NCBI GenBank assembly: GCA_032718475.1
Contig: JAUCBJ010002945.1
Coordinates: 1-64,000 of the forward strand
Length of the DNA stretch: 64,000 nt
DNA from: Nemertoderma westbladi
Lineage: Eukaryota > Xenacoelomorpha > Nemertodermatida > Nemertodermatidae
Direction of reading: 5' to 3'
Shown: in pieces, positions 33,625-48,600 of the stretch
How positions within the stretch are numbered: the first letter of the stretch is position 1
Layout of the letters: each line of letters opens with the position of its first letter
Translations under genes and position numbers: made by a program
Notes under the pieces: model-generated
The model's input: the letters and a program-made list of their open reading frames with translations, nothing else
Told to the model about the DNA's origin: nothing
Databases searched by the model: none

Positions 33625-36600
33625 CTATAAATAGCACATGACTTAATTTGCATTATATTTTTTTATTACAAAGCGCCATGTGCCAAAAATATAATTAATA
33701 ATATATCATTGAATGAAAAATAATGAGAAACACTGATTTTTGGATGGGGCAGTTTTACGGTATTATTAGTTGATTTGTCAATTAATTAATATGTAAATTT
33801 ATTTAATTTGTTGAATTGGTTAGTTATATATGCAAATTTGGCTAGTTCACTACTTTAGAACAATTTTTCATATTTTATAACAATGTTACACAAAACTTTT
33901 ATCCCACAAAACTAACTTTATGAACCGTTTAATACCCAAAGAAGCTGTAAATCTAGTCGATGCCAGGCATTCATCCTTGACTAGACGATAATTGTGAACC
34001 ACGAAAACTTTGGAAACAAAGTGGAATCCTGAAGGGTTTAGGCCTACAGTGTAAAATAACTAACCACCATGATGTGGTGAAGGAAGGAAGTGGAAGGCTT
34101 TACTGTGGAAGATCAGCCATGGTGGTGAACAGGCATTCCTTTAGGAAACAGAGTGGAAGGGTTTACTGTGGAAGATCACCCACGGTGGTGAACAGGCATT
34201 CCTTTAGGAAACAGAGTGGAAGGGTTTACTATGGAAGATCACCCATGGTGGCGAACAGGCATTCCTTTAGGAAACAGAGTGGAAGGGTTTACAGTGGAAG
34301 ATCACCCATATGGTGGTGAACAGGCATTCCTTTAGGAAACAGAGTGGAAGGGTTTACTATGGAAGATCACCCATGGTGGTGAACAGGCATTCCTTTAGAA
34401 AACAGAGTGGAAGGGTTTACAGTGGAAGATCACCCGCGGTGGTGAACAGGCATTCCTTTAGGAAACAGAGTGGAAGGGTTTACTATGGAAGATCACCCAT
34501 GGTGGTGAACAGGCATTCCTTTAGAAAACAGAGTGGAAGGGTTTACAGTGGAAGATCACCCACGGTGGTGAACAGGCATTCCTTTAGGAAACAGAGTGGA
34601 AGGGTTTACTATGGAAGATCACCCATGGTGGTGAACAGGCATTCCTTTAGGAAACAGAGTGGAAGGGTTTACTGTGGAAGATCACCCATGGTGGTGAACA
34701 GGCATTCCTTTAGAAAACAGAGTGGAAGGGTTTACAGTGGAAGATCACCCACGGTGGCTAACAGGCACTCCTTTAGGAAACAGAGTGGAAGGGTTTACAG
34801 TGGAAAATCACCCATGGTGAGTGGTGAACAGGCATTCCTTTAGGAAACAGAATGGAAGGGTTTACAGTGGAAAATCACCCATGGTGAGTGGTGAACAGGC
34901 ATTCCTTTAGGAAACAGAATGGAAGGGTTTACAGTGGAAGATCACCCACGGTGGTGAACAGGCATTCCTTTAGGAAACAGAGTGGAAGGGTTTACAGTGG
35001 AAAATCACCCATGGTGAGTGGTGAACAGGCATTCCTTTAGGAAACAGAATGGAAGGGTTTACAGTGGAAGATCACCCTCGGTGGTGAACAGGCATTCCTT
35101 TAGGAAACAGAGTGGAAGGGTTTACTGAGGAAGATCACTCATGGTGGTGAACAGGCATTCCTTTCGGAAACAGAGTGGAAGGGCTTACTCTGGAAGATCA
35201 CCCACGGTGGTGAACAGGCATTCCATTATGAAACAGAGTGGAAGGGTTTACTGTGGAAGATCGTGGTGAACAGGCAATTTAGGAAACAGAGCGGAAGGGT
35301 TTACTGTGGAAGATCAGCCATGGTGGTGAACAGGCATTCCTTTCGGAAACAGAGTGGAAGGGCGTACTGTGGAAGATCACCCATGGTGGTGAACAGGCAT
35401 TCCTTTCGGAAACAGAGTGGAAGGGTGTACTGTGGAAGATCACCCATGGTGGTGAACAGGCATTCCTTTCGGAAACAAAGTGGAAGGGTTTACTGTGGGA
35501 GAATACCCATGGTGATGAACCGGCATTCCATTAGGAAACAGAGTGGAAGGGTTTAGTGGAAGATCAGCCATGGTGGTGAACAGGCAATTTAGGAAACAGA
35601 GCGGAAGGGTTTACTGTGGAAGATCAGCCATGGTGGTGAACAGGCATTCATTTCGGAAACAGAGTGGAAGGGTTTACTGTGGAAGATCAGCCATGGTGGT
35701 GAACAGGCATTCCTTTCGGAAACAGAGTGGAAGGGCTTACGGTGGAAGATCACCCATGGTGGTGAACAGGCATTCCTTTCGGAAACAGAGTGGAAGGGCT
35801 TACTGTGGAAGATCACCCATGGTGGTGAACAGGCATTCCTTTCGGAAACAAAGTGGAAGGGTTTACTGTGGGAGATTACCCATGGTGATGAACCGGCATT
35901 CCATTAGGAAACAGAGTGGAAGGGTTTAGTGGAAGATCACCCATGGTGGTGAACAGGCATTCCTTTTAAAATAAGTTGGTGCCAGTTCCCAAGAATGGCA
36001 AGCTAACACTCTATGGTTCTTTTCGGGGAATCTCATTGATCTCGATTGCTGCAAAGCTATACTATATAATTCTATTAAATCGCATCAGGGATCCCATTGA
36101 GAGACTGCTCCGTGGAAATCAGAATGGGTTCCGTAAAGGTCGTGGGACCATGGAGCCCATTTTGGCACTCAGAAGGATAATTGAAGAGTTATCAAAAAAG
36201 AAAGACAGGCATCTGGCTGTTATCTTTGTTGACTTCTTCAAGGCAATTGATTCAGTCTCTCGCTCACGTATGTTCAGCATACTTTCATTATATGGGATTC
36301 CTGATGAAATTATTGCAGCAATCAGATCAGTATACCATGGTTCGACAACATTTGTGTCTACTGTTGACGGTGACACAGAACCATTTGAAGTGTTATGGGG
36401 CGTCCTCCAGGGAGACACACTTGCACCATTCTTGTTCATAATTGTGGTTGACTATGTTCTACGCATGTCCTTAGATCATCATAATGATGATGGGGTGATG
36501 ATAACTCCACCTAATGGCTCCAGAAGTCGAGGAAATCCTGCCAAGTACCTAACTAATCTAGACTTTGCTGATGACTTAGGAGTACTCTCAGAATCACTGG

Positions 36601-39600
36601 AGGGAGCCCAACGGCTCCTCGGCTCATTAGAACATGCTGCTTCTAGTGTTGGTCTTTTTATTAACTCCAGAAAGACCAAAATTTTGACAGTTAACTTTGA
36701 AAGTTCTCAGCAAGTCTCTGATCGGAAGAGCATAAGCTCAAAGGATGGTATGCTTGAGCATGTGGACGACTTCTGTTACCTGGGATCATGGATCCGGAAG
36801 TCAGGTGAGGACCTTCGAATACGTAAGGGAAAGGCATGGGCAGCCTTGAATAGGCTTTCCAGGATTTGGAAGTCACCGAGAATTAATCGGAAACTTAAGG
36901 TCCGAGTACCAGTACTCGGACCTTAAGTTAAGTTCCAGTACTCCTCTATGGGAGTCCATGCTGGGCTCTAACTGCTGAGGACACCAAATCTCTGGATGGC
37001 ACATTCACAAGAATGCTACGCCGGGTTCATTGTGTCAAGTACAATGCACACATCTCCAACCAGACACTATATAACATTGGAGGTGTCTCATTGGTTCCCC
37101 CAAGCTTGACACAAGAACAAAATCGCCTCCGATTTGCAGGACATTGCTTTCGCCGTGAGGACCAGCCAGTGCATAATCTTGTACTTTGGCAGCCTCATGG
37201 AGTGAATAAGCATGGTGGACAGCCCATGACTTTCTTGAGACGCATCTTAAAGGACACTGGCCTTGAAGATGCGGAAAATCTAGCAAATGTCATGGGTGAT
37301 AGGGAGTTGTGGCGGCGCAATTTTGTCGACAAGCCGGCACAGCATTCTTAAAAATGCAGCTGCAATGCAGCATGCCGATACTAGTAGTTACTGTGGAAGT
37401 TCATCCACGGTGGTGAATAGGCATTCCTTTAGGAAACAGAGTGGAAGGGTTTACTGTGGAAGATCACACATGGTGGTGAACAGGCATTCATTTAGGAAAC
37501 AGAGTGGGCGGGTTTACTGTGGAAGATCACCCATGGTGGTGAACAGGCATTCCTTTAGGAAACAGAGTGGAAGGGTTTACTGTGGAAGATCACCCACGGT
37601 GGTGAACAGGCATTCCTTTAGGAAATAGAGTGGAAGGGTTTACTGTGGAAGATCACAAATGGTGGTGAACAGGCATTCCTTTGGGAAACAGAGTGGAAGG
37701 GTTTACTGTGGAAGATCACCCACGGTGGTGAACAGGCATTCCTTTAGGAAATAGAGTAGATGGGTTTACTGTATACGATCACAAATGGTGGTGAACAGGC
37801 ATTCCTTGGCTAAAAGAGAAGTGGCGGCGCCAGGATCCGTTACAATGATTTACTGTGGGCAAAGGAAGGTGAAAAGGTAATTTTATGGAATAAAATTTTA
37901 TATTAGATGAAAATTGACTCGCTTTATATATGATTACTCTTGCTAGTTTACTCTCGCTCGGTAAATTATACATCCCGGGTCGGCGGAAAAAAAACCCTAC
38001 TTGTTTTCCACGTTAGACTATCAATAAATAATACCTGCGATCGTAATCTTTGGCAGTTCTCCTCGGATATTTCTTGGTTCCGATCGAAATAATCCTGGGC
38101 CCGACTCTTCTCCTCTTGGAGTCTTCTTATCGTTATAAATTGTTCGTTAGTCGACGATTTCATCACCTATAAAATGAAGATGTAAAATATTGACTATTGA
38201 GTTTTACTATTAGTTTTATGTTCGTTCTGTCTTTAAGTTTTACTTAGAAACGGTTACTGACCTTTACATGTTCAGTTAGTTGTTTCTCTAACTCCTTGTT
38301 ACGGACCTCAGCCTCAATCATCCGTTTGTTCAGGACATCCACCTGTTGTTTGTTGACTGGTAATGACTGAATTTCTTCCTGCAACTTGTTGTGTTTGAGT
38401 TTTTCTTCTCCCAAACAAGATTCCAACTCGTCAACTCGTTTGGCGAGCTCAATCGGGCTCAGCTTAACTAATGCGTTCACTCTGGGAGATGATTGCAGAC
38501 CCTAAAGACACACAACCGAGATGATTACAGACCCTAAAGACATACAACCGAGATGATTGCAGATCCTAAATACATACAACAGAGATGATAGCAGATCCTA
38601 AAGACACACAACCGAGATGATTGCAGACCCTAAAGACACACAACCGAGATGATTGCAGATCCTAAAGACAGAAAACCGAGATGATTGCAGATCATAAAGA
38701 CACACAACCGAGATGATTGCAGATCCTAAAGACATAAAACCGAGATGATTGCAGACCCTAAAGACATACAACCGAGATGATTGCAGACCCTAAAGACACA
38801 CAACCAAAATGATTACAGATCCTAAAGACATACAACCGAGATGATTACAGATCCTAAATACATACAACCGAGATGATTACAGATCCTAAAGACATACAAC
38901 CGAGATGATTACAGATCCTAAATACATACAACCGAGATGATTGCAGATCCTAAAGACATACAACCGAGATGATTACAGATCCTAAATACATACAACCGAG
39001 ATGATTGCAGATCATAAAGACACACAACCGAGATGATTGCAGACCCTAAAGACACACAACCGAAATGATTACAGATCCTAAAGACATACAACCGAGATGA
39101 TTGCAGACCCTAAAGACACACAACCGAAATGATTACAGATCCTAAAGACATACAACCGAGATGATTACAGATCCTAAATACATACAACCGAGATGATTGC
39201 AGATCCTAAAGACATACAACCGAGATGATTACAGATCCTAAATACATACAACCGAGATGATTGCAGATCCTAAAGACACACAACCGAGATAATAGCAGAC
39301 CCTAAAGACATACAACCGAGATGATTGCAGACCCTAAAGACACACAACCGAAATGATTACAGATCCTAAAGACATACAACCGAGATGATTACAGATCCTA
39401 AATACATACAACCGAGATGATTGCAGATCATAAAGACACACAACCGAGATGATTGCAGATCCTAAAGACATAAAACCGAGATGATTGCATACCATAACGA
39501 CATACAATCGAGATGATTTCAGATCCTAAAGACATACAACCGAGATAATAGCAGACCCTAAAGACACACAACCGAGATGATTGCAGATCCTAAAGACATA

Positions 39601-42600
39601 CAACCGAGATGATTGCAGACCCTAAAGACACACAACCGAGGTGATTGCAGATCCTAAAGACATACAACCGAGATGATTGCAGACCCTAAAGACATACAAC
39701 CGAGATGATTACAGATCCTAAATACATACAACCGAGATGATTACAGACCCTAAAGACACACAACCGAAATGATTACAGATCCTAAAGACATACAACCGAG
39801 ATGATTGCAGATCCTAAAGACATACAGCAGAGATGATAGCAGACCCTAAAGACACACAACCGAGATGATTACAGATCCTAAATACATACAACCGAGATGA
39901 TTGCAGATCATAAAGACATACAACCGAGATGATTACAGACCCTAAAGACATACAACCGAGATGATTGCAGATCCTAAAGACATACAGCAGAGATGATAGC
40001 AGACCCTAAAGACACACAACCGAGATGATTACAGATCCTAAATACATACAACCGAGATGATTGCAGACCCTAAAGACACACAACCGAGATGATAGCAGAT
40101 CCTAAAGACATACAACCGAGATGATAGCAGATCCTAAAGACATACAACCGAGATGATTGCAGACCCTAAAGACATACAACCGAGGTGATTGCAGATCCTA
40201 AAGACATACAACCGAGATGATTGCAGATCATAAAGACATACAACCGAGATGATTACAGACCCTAAAGACACACAACCGAAATGATTGCAGATCCTAAAGA
40301 CACACAACCGAGATGATTACAGATCCTAAAGACACACAACCGAGATGATTACAGATCCTAAATACATACAACCGAGATGATTGCAGATCCTAAAGACACA
40401 CAACCGAGATGATTGCAGATCCTAAAGACATACAACCGAGATAATAGCATACCCTAAAGACACACAACCGAGATGATTGCAGATCCTAAAGACACACAAC
40501 CGAGATGATTGCAGATCCTAAAGACACACAACCGAGGTGATTACAGATCCTAAAGACACACAACCGAGATGATTGCAGATCCTAAAGACACACAACCGAG
40601 ATGATTGCAGATCCTAAAGACATACAACCGAGATAATAGCAGACCCTAAAGACATACAACCGAGGTGATTGCAGATCCTAAATACATACAACCGAGATGA
40701 TTGCAGATCCTAAAGACATACAACCGAGATGATTGCAGATCCTAAAGACATACAACCGAGATGATTGCAGATCCTAAAGACATACAACCGAGATGATTGC
40801 AGATCCTAAAGACATACAACCGAGATGATTGCAGACCCTAAAGACACACAGAAACCTTATAATTACAACTTAATTTAGCCTCCCATTCTGTGAAAAATAT
40901 CAAATAAATTTACCTATTAAATATTCAATGATTAAAAAAAATTAGATACATTGTTGACTAAAAGAAGAACTGAAATCCTACTTTGTAAGAAATTTGCAAA
41001 TAAAAATATATGCTCTGTACAGTAGGTATAGTAAGCGGCTTAATTGCCTATCGTTTATCGAACCAATCACAGAGCAGAACAAATTAAGACGGTGGCGCGC
41101 CTTAGTTTGTGGAAATATACAATTATATAAATATTTGTTTAAAAAAAAACATAAAAATTACAATAACTACTTTGTTTCTCATAGTTTCCACCGTGAATCC
41201 CAGTGATATATTTATTTATGTAAATAAATTACAATATTATAATATTAAAATAAAGGGAGGGTTATCCCATATTTGTTTCCTATCGCAACCAATTAAACTC
41301 ATGCAATGGATAATTAGGGTGTCTTATAACTACTACGTTACTATGGATAATCAACATAATATTACAATCAACAGAAAGGATTACAATCGAGGATAATATT
41401 ATATAAGTTAATAATGCAACATCCCGAACAAATCAAGTTAATTATGAAAGAAGTTACCATTTTACAAACAGTACCAAAATGCGAATGAACTATGATCGAC
41501 TATTTTTATTTTACAATTTTTAGGGTCTGCATTATTAATGCAAATTTTTCTTCCAGTGGCGAATGAATTAGAATATTTCCTTAAATGTATACAGTGGGTT
41601 GCAGGTAGAGTATATATACTATTTTCCGCTTAAAAGTTTAAGTGACTTTCAATGGAAATATTTGGAAAACAATGCATTGTAAAACACTCTACTATTACAA
41701 ACAAATGGTACAGTAGTAGGCCTATATACAATACGGTACAGTAGTAGGCCTATATACAATACGGTACAGTAGTAGGCCTATATACAATACGCCTACGCAA
41801 ACAATAATTTTAGAGTATTATCGATAACGAGATTGACAAGCATAATGATAAACCAATGAAATATTGGCAAGCAAAGAGTATATTCACGGTAAATGCAATG
41901 AGGGATAACCAAAAAGTAAACGTGCGTTATTAACTTACTGCTGATGTGTAAGTTGTTATAGAAAGATAACCCAACGCTGTGGCTCCTAGAGATATAAAGA
42001 AAGCTCCATCACCATAGTAACACTGAACGAGTAAAATAACACCCACCACCGTGCCATTATTGCGTATTTAACAGGTATTAAACGGTATTAAACATAGACG
42101 ATACATAAACATTGGAAAAAGCGAAATAGCCTTAAGCATATATATATATTAAAAGCAACCTATTTGTTGAAAAGGAATTACAGTGGTTAACGCTAAAAAT
42201 ACAAATAAGTATTATACATACTGTACAATAGCAAATATATATAGATGGGTGTAGAGTATAAAAGACAGTAAAGGTAGTTTCAAAAACGATAAAATGTTAT
42301 TTTAATATAAAGTTAAAATGAAAGCTTCAAGCCTTGTTTGGTGTGTACAAACCTTTAGTTCCCGACGTAGATGAACTATTTCGTCCTTATATTGAGCGAT
42401 TTGTGTCTCCTTTGCCTTTAGCTCCTTAGTCGCCTCTACGTTGTCCGTATTGTTGGTAACCTCTTCCCTGTATCGACGTTCCAGCTCTTCTACTTTTGCA
42501 TCCAAGTTTCGCTTCTCTCGTTCAAAAACGTTCGCCAAGTTCTGTCAATCAGATGGCAGTATTAGCGATAAGGTAAAATTATATTGTATTGTTAACGAGT

Positions 42601-45600
42601 AATACTTCTGTAATAAATTAAGTGATATACTTCTGCGCGAGGTGGACTTCTATTGGTTAGCCACATGTCTAGGTACAAATTAAACGTCGAGGAGGTCAAG
42701 CTGCAGGCGCCTGACGAAACCACCAAAAACAGTTAAAGCCAAGGACAAGCATCCACTGGCGACAGCAGAGCCAAGGACAAGCATCCACTGGCGACAGCAG
42801 AGCCAAGGACAAGCATCCACTGGCGACAGCTGAGCCAAGGGCAAGCATCCACTGGCGATTGAAGAGCCAAGGGCAAGCATTCACTGCCGACAGCAGAGCC
42901 AAAGGCAAGCATCCACTGGCGATTTAAGAGCCAAGGGCAAGCATCCACTGGCGACAGCAGAGCCAAGGACAAGCATCCACTGGCGACACTAGAGCCAAGG
43001 GCAAGTATCCACTGGCGACAGCAGAGCCAAGGGCAAGCATCCAATGGCGACGACAGACCAAAGGGCAAGCATCCACTGGCGATTGAAGAGCCAAGGGCAA
43101 GCATCCACTGGCGACAGCAGAGCCAAGGGCAAGCATCCACTGGCGACAGCAGAGCCAAGGGCAAGTATCCAATGACGACAGCAGAGCCAAGGACAAGCAT
43201 CCACTGGCGATTGAAGAGCCAAGGGCAAGCATCCACTGGCGACAGCAGAGCCAAGGACAAGCATCCACTGGCGATTGAAGAGCCAAGGGCAAGCATTCAC
43301 TGCCGACAGCAGAGCCAAAGGCAAGCATCCACTGGCGATTTAAGAGCCAAGGGCAAGCATCCACTGGCGACAGCAGAGCCAAGGACAAGCATCCATTGGC
43401 GACAGTAGAGCCAAGGGCAAGTATCCACTGGCGACAGCAGAGCCAAGGGCAAGCATCCAATGGCGACGGCAGACCAAAGGGCAAGCATCCACTGGCGATT
43501 GAAGAGCCAAGGGCAAGCATCCACTGGCGACAGCAGAGCCAAGGGCAAGCATCCACTGGCGATTGAAGAGCCAAGGGCAAGCATCCACTGGCGACAGCAG
43601 AGCCAAAGGCAAGCATCCACTGGCGACAGCAGAGCCAAGGGCAAGTATCCACTGACGACAGCAGAGCCAAGGGCAAGCATCCAATGGCGACGGCAGACCA
43701 AAGGGCAAGCATCCACTGGCGACAGCAGAGCCAAGGGCAAGCATCCACTGGCGATTGAAGAGCCAAGGACAAGCATCCACTGGCGACAGCAGAGCCAAGG
43801 GCAAGAATCCACTGGCGACAGCAGAGCCAAATGCAAGCATCCACTGGCGATTGAAGAGCCAAGAGCAAGCATCCACTGGCGACAGCAGAGCCAAAGGCAA
43901 GCATCCACTGGCGATTGAAGAGCCAAGGGCAAGTATCCACTGGCGATTGAAGAGCCAAGGACAAGCATCCACTGGCGACAGCAGAGCCAAGGGCAAGAAT
44001 CCACTGGCGACAGCAGAGCCAAAGGCAAGCATCCACTGGCGATTGAAGAGCCAAGGACAAGCATCCACTAGCGACAGCAGAGCCAAGGGCAAGCATCCAC
44101 TGGCGATTGAAGAGCCAAGGTCAAGCATCCACTGGCGATTGAAGAGCCAAGGGCAAGCATTCACTGCCGACAGCAGAGCCAAAGGCAAGCATCCACTGGC
44201 GATTGAAGAGCCAACGGCAAGCATCCACTGGTGACAGCAGAACCAAGGGCAAGCATCCACTGGCGACAGCAGAGCCAAGGGCAAGCATCCACTGGCGACT
44301 GTACATCAAGGGCAAGCATCCACTGGCGACAGCAGAGCCAAGGGCAAGCATCCACTGGCGATTGAAGAGCCAAGGACAAGCATCCACTGGCGACAGCAGA
44401 GCCAAGGGCAAGCATCCAATGGCGATGGAAGAGCCAAGGACAAGCATCCACTGGCGATGGAAGAGCCAAGGACAAGCATCCACTGGCGACAGCAGAGCCA
44501 AGGGCAAGCATCCACTAGCGACAGCAGAGCCAAGGGCAAGCATCCACTGGCGATTGAAGATCCAAGGTCAAGCATCCACTGGCGATTGAAGAGCCAAGGG
44601 CAAGCATTCACTGCCGACAGCAGAGCCAAAGGCAAGCATCCACTGGCGATTGAAGAGCCAAGTGCAAGCATCCACTGGCGACAGCAGAGCTAAGGGCAAA
44701 CATCCACTGGCGATTGAAGAGCCAACGGCAAGCATCCACTGGTGACAGCAGAACCAAGGGCAAGCATCCACTGGCGACAGCAGAGCCAAGGGCAAGCATC
44801 CACTGGCGACTGTACATCAAGGGCAAGCATCCACTGGCGACAGCAGAGCCAAGGGCAAGCATCCACTGGCGATTGAAGAGCCAAGGACAAGCATCCACTG
44901 GCGACAGCAGAGCCAAGGGCAAGCATCCAATGGCGATGGAAGAGCCAAGGTCAAGCATCCACTGGCGATGGAAGAGCCAAGGACAAGCATCCACTGGCGA
45001 TAGCAGAGCCAAGGGCAAGCATCCACTGGCGACAGCAGAGCCAAGGACAAGCATCCACTGGCGACAGCAGAGCCAAGGACAAGCATCCACTGGCGACAGC
45101 AGAGCCAAGGGCAAGCATCCACTGGCGATTGAAGAGCCAAGGGCAAGCATTCACTGCCGACAGCAGAGCCAAAGGCAAGCATCCACTGGCGATTTAAGAG
45201 CCAAGGGCAAGCATCCACTGGCGACAGCAGAGCCAAGGACAAGCATCCACTGGCGACACTAGAGCCAAGGGCAAGTATCCACTGGCGACAGCAGAGCCAA
45301 GGGCAAGCATCCAATGGCGACGACAGACCAAAGGGCAAGCATCCACTGGCGATTGAAGAGCCAAGGGCAAGCATCCACTGGCGACAGCAGAGCCAAGGGC
45401 AAGCATCCACTGGCGACAGCAGAGCCAAGGGCAAGTATCCAATGACGACAGCAGAGCCAAGGACAAGCATCCACTGGCGATTGAAGAGCCAAGGGCAAGC
45501 ATCCACTGGCGACAGCAGAGCCAAGGACAAGCATCCACTGGCGATTGAAGAGCCAAGGGCAAGCATTCACTGCCGACAGCAGAGCCAAAGGCAAGCATCC

Positions 45601-48600
45601 ACTGGCGATTTAAGAGCCAAGGGCAAGCATCCACTGGCGACAGCAGAGCCAAGGACAAGCATCCATTGGCGACAGTAGAGCCAAGGGCAAGTATCCACTG
45701 GCGACAGCAGAGCCAAGGGCAAGCATCCAATGGCGACGGCAGACCAAAGGGCAAGCATCCACTGGCGATTGAAGAGCCAAGGGCAAGCATCCACTGGCGA
45801 CAGCAGAGCCAAGGGCAAGCATCCACTGGCGATTGAAGAGCCAAGGGCAAGCATCCACTGGCGACAGCAGAGCCAAAGGCAAGCATCCACTGGCGACAGC
45901 AGAGCCAAGGGCAAGTATCCACTGACGACAGCAGAGCCAAGGGCAAGCATCCAATGGCGACGGCAGACCAAAGGGCAAGCATCCACTGGCGACAGCAGAG
46001 CCAAGGGCAAGCATCCACTGGCGATTGAAGAGCCAAGGACAAGCATCCACTGGCGACAGCAGAGCCAAGGGCAAGAATCCACTGGCGACAGCAGAGCCAA
46101 ATGCAAGCATCCACTGGCGATTGAAGAGCCAAGAGCAAGCATCCACTGGCGACAGCAGAGCCAAAGGCAAGCATCCACTGGCGATTGAAGAGCCAAGGGC
46201 AAGTATCCACTGGCGATTGAAGAGCCAAGGACAAGCATCCACTGGCGACAGCAGAGCCAAGGGCAAGAATCCACTGGCGACAGCAGAGCCAAAGGCAAGC
46301 ATCCACTGGCGATTGAAGAGCCAAGGACAAGCATCCACTAGCGACAGCAGAGCCAAGGGCAAGCATCCACTGGCGATTGAAGAGCCAAGGTCAAGCATCC
46401 ACTGGCGATTGAAGAGCCAAGGGCAAGCATTCACTGCCGACAGCAGAGCCAAAGGCAAGCATCCACTGGCGATTGAAGAGCCAACGGCAAGCATCCACTG
46501 GTGACAGCAGAACCAAGGGCAAGCATCCACTGGCGACAGCAGAGCCAAGGGCAAGCATCCACTGGCGACTGTACATCAAGGGCAAGCATCCACTGGCGAC
46601 AGCAGAGCCAAGGGCAAGCATCCACTGGCGATTGAAGAGCCAAGGACAAGCATCAACTGGCGACAGCAGAGCCAAGGGCAAGCATCCAATGGCGATGGAA
46701 GAGCCAAGGACAAGCATCCACTGGCGATGGAAGAGCCAAGGACAAGCATCCACTGGCGACAGCAGAGCCAAGGGCAAGCATCCACTAGCGACAGCAGAGC
46801 CAAGGGCAAGCATCCACTGGCGATTGAAGATCCAAGGTCAAGCATCCACTGGCGATTGAAGAGCCTAGGGCAAGCATTCACTGCCGACAGCAGAGCCAAA
46901 GGCAAGCATCCACTGGCGATTGAAGAGCCAAGGGCAAGCATCCACTGGCGACAGCAGAGCTAAGGGCAAACATCCACTGGCGATTGAAGAGCCAACGGCA
47001 AGCATCCACTGGTGACAGCAGAACCAAGGGCAAGCATCCACTGGCGACAGCAGAGCCAAGGGCAAGCATCCACTGGCGACTGTACATCAAGGGCAAGCAT
47101 CCACTGGCGACAGCAGAGCCAAGGGCAAGCATCCACTGGCGATTGAAGAGCCAAGGACAAGCATCCACTGGCGACAGCAGAGCCAAGGGCAAGCATCCAA
47201 TGGCGATGGAAGAGCCAAGGACAAGCATCCACTGGCGATGGAAGAGCCAAGGACAAGCATCCACTGGCGACAGCAGAGCCAAGGACAAGCTCCACTGGCG
47301 ACAGCAGAGCCAAGGGCAAGCATCCACTGGCGACAGCAGAGCCAAATGCAAGCAACCACTGGCGACAGCAGAGCCAAGGGCAAGCATCCACTGCACTGGC
47401 GACAGCAGAGCCAAGGGCAAGCATCCACTGGCGACGGTACATCAAGGGCAAGCATCCACTGGCGACAGCAGAGCCAAGGGCAAGCATCCACTGGCGATTG
47501 AAGAGCCAAGGACAAGCATCCACTGGCGACAGCAGAGCCAAGGGCAAGCATCCACTACTGGTGACGACAACATTGGAAAACCTTGTAATGTAATATTGTA
47601 GAATACTTAAATTATAACTAATATTTAGATTTATTGTAAACTAGGCTTAATGTGTATTATAATGTGTGAACTAGATGTAATGTGCAAAATATAACTGAAT
47701 AAGTGAATGTCAGTGCAATAGAAAGTGAATTTTGAAAAGCCGCGCATATGTGGTGTGCAAGTGGCTGTGCCGTGGGTTGTGATTAGATTACATCTTATGA
47801 GTGTCGGTGCAGAGATAAATGTGATTTTAAAATGCCATCCCAATACGCCATATACCACAACACGCCCAATACGAACACCCCGAAAATATCTGTGTACTGA
47901 GATTATTAGGAAAATTTTGTAGAACCAGTGTCAAATTTTAAGAAACTTCGTTTCTTAAAACTTCGTTTTAACTGATCCATTTCTCAAGAGATTTTTATCT
48001 CATCTCATCTTATCTTAAGCAAAGTTTGTATCTCTTCCATATAAAATTTAAAACTTTAGGATAAAACACGCGAATATCAATTGAGATAGATATATAGGAC
48101 ATTTGAGTGCGATCGTGTACAACCGCTGTCATCCTAATTTTTGATACACACGGAACTTCCACCAGTGATGTGATAAAAGTGGTTAAAACACCGAAAAGCA
48201 TAAACATGCTGCCTCAAATTAATTCCATTTCAATAAACAAAATAACCAGTCCCAAAGTTGTGGAAGATCGAGATACTGTAACCCACCTTTTTCTGACATG
48301 CACTTTCCTCCAACTGGAGTTGAAGATTTTTTTCACGAATTTTAAACTCTTTTTCCTGATTAACTCCCTTCCGATGACCCTCCGAGCGCTCTTTATCCAG
48401 GGCTTCGGAGATTTCGTTTAACTGTGTTTGAAGATTTTGTTCGCGATTTTTACACTCACTCAGTTGTTTTTCAAGTTTCTGATGATTTTCACTACGTTCT
48501 TTGTCTAAAGCATCAGAAATATCGTTTAACTGTGTTTGAAGAACTTGCTCTCGCATTTTAAATTCTTTCTTTTGATTTTCATCCTTCTCATAACTCACAG

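Noticed and set aside
42680-47601. Dozens of overlapping open frames up to 390 codons
   Set aside because: All are readings of a 32-bp array; identical frames recur 2,270 bases on, and both strands are open.
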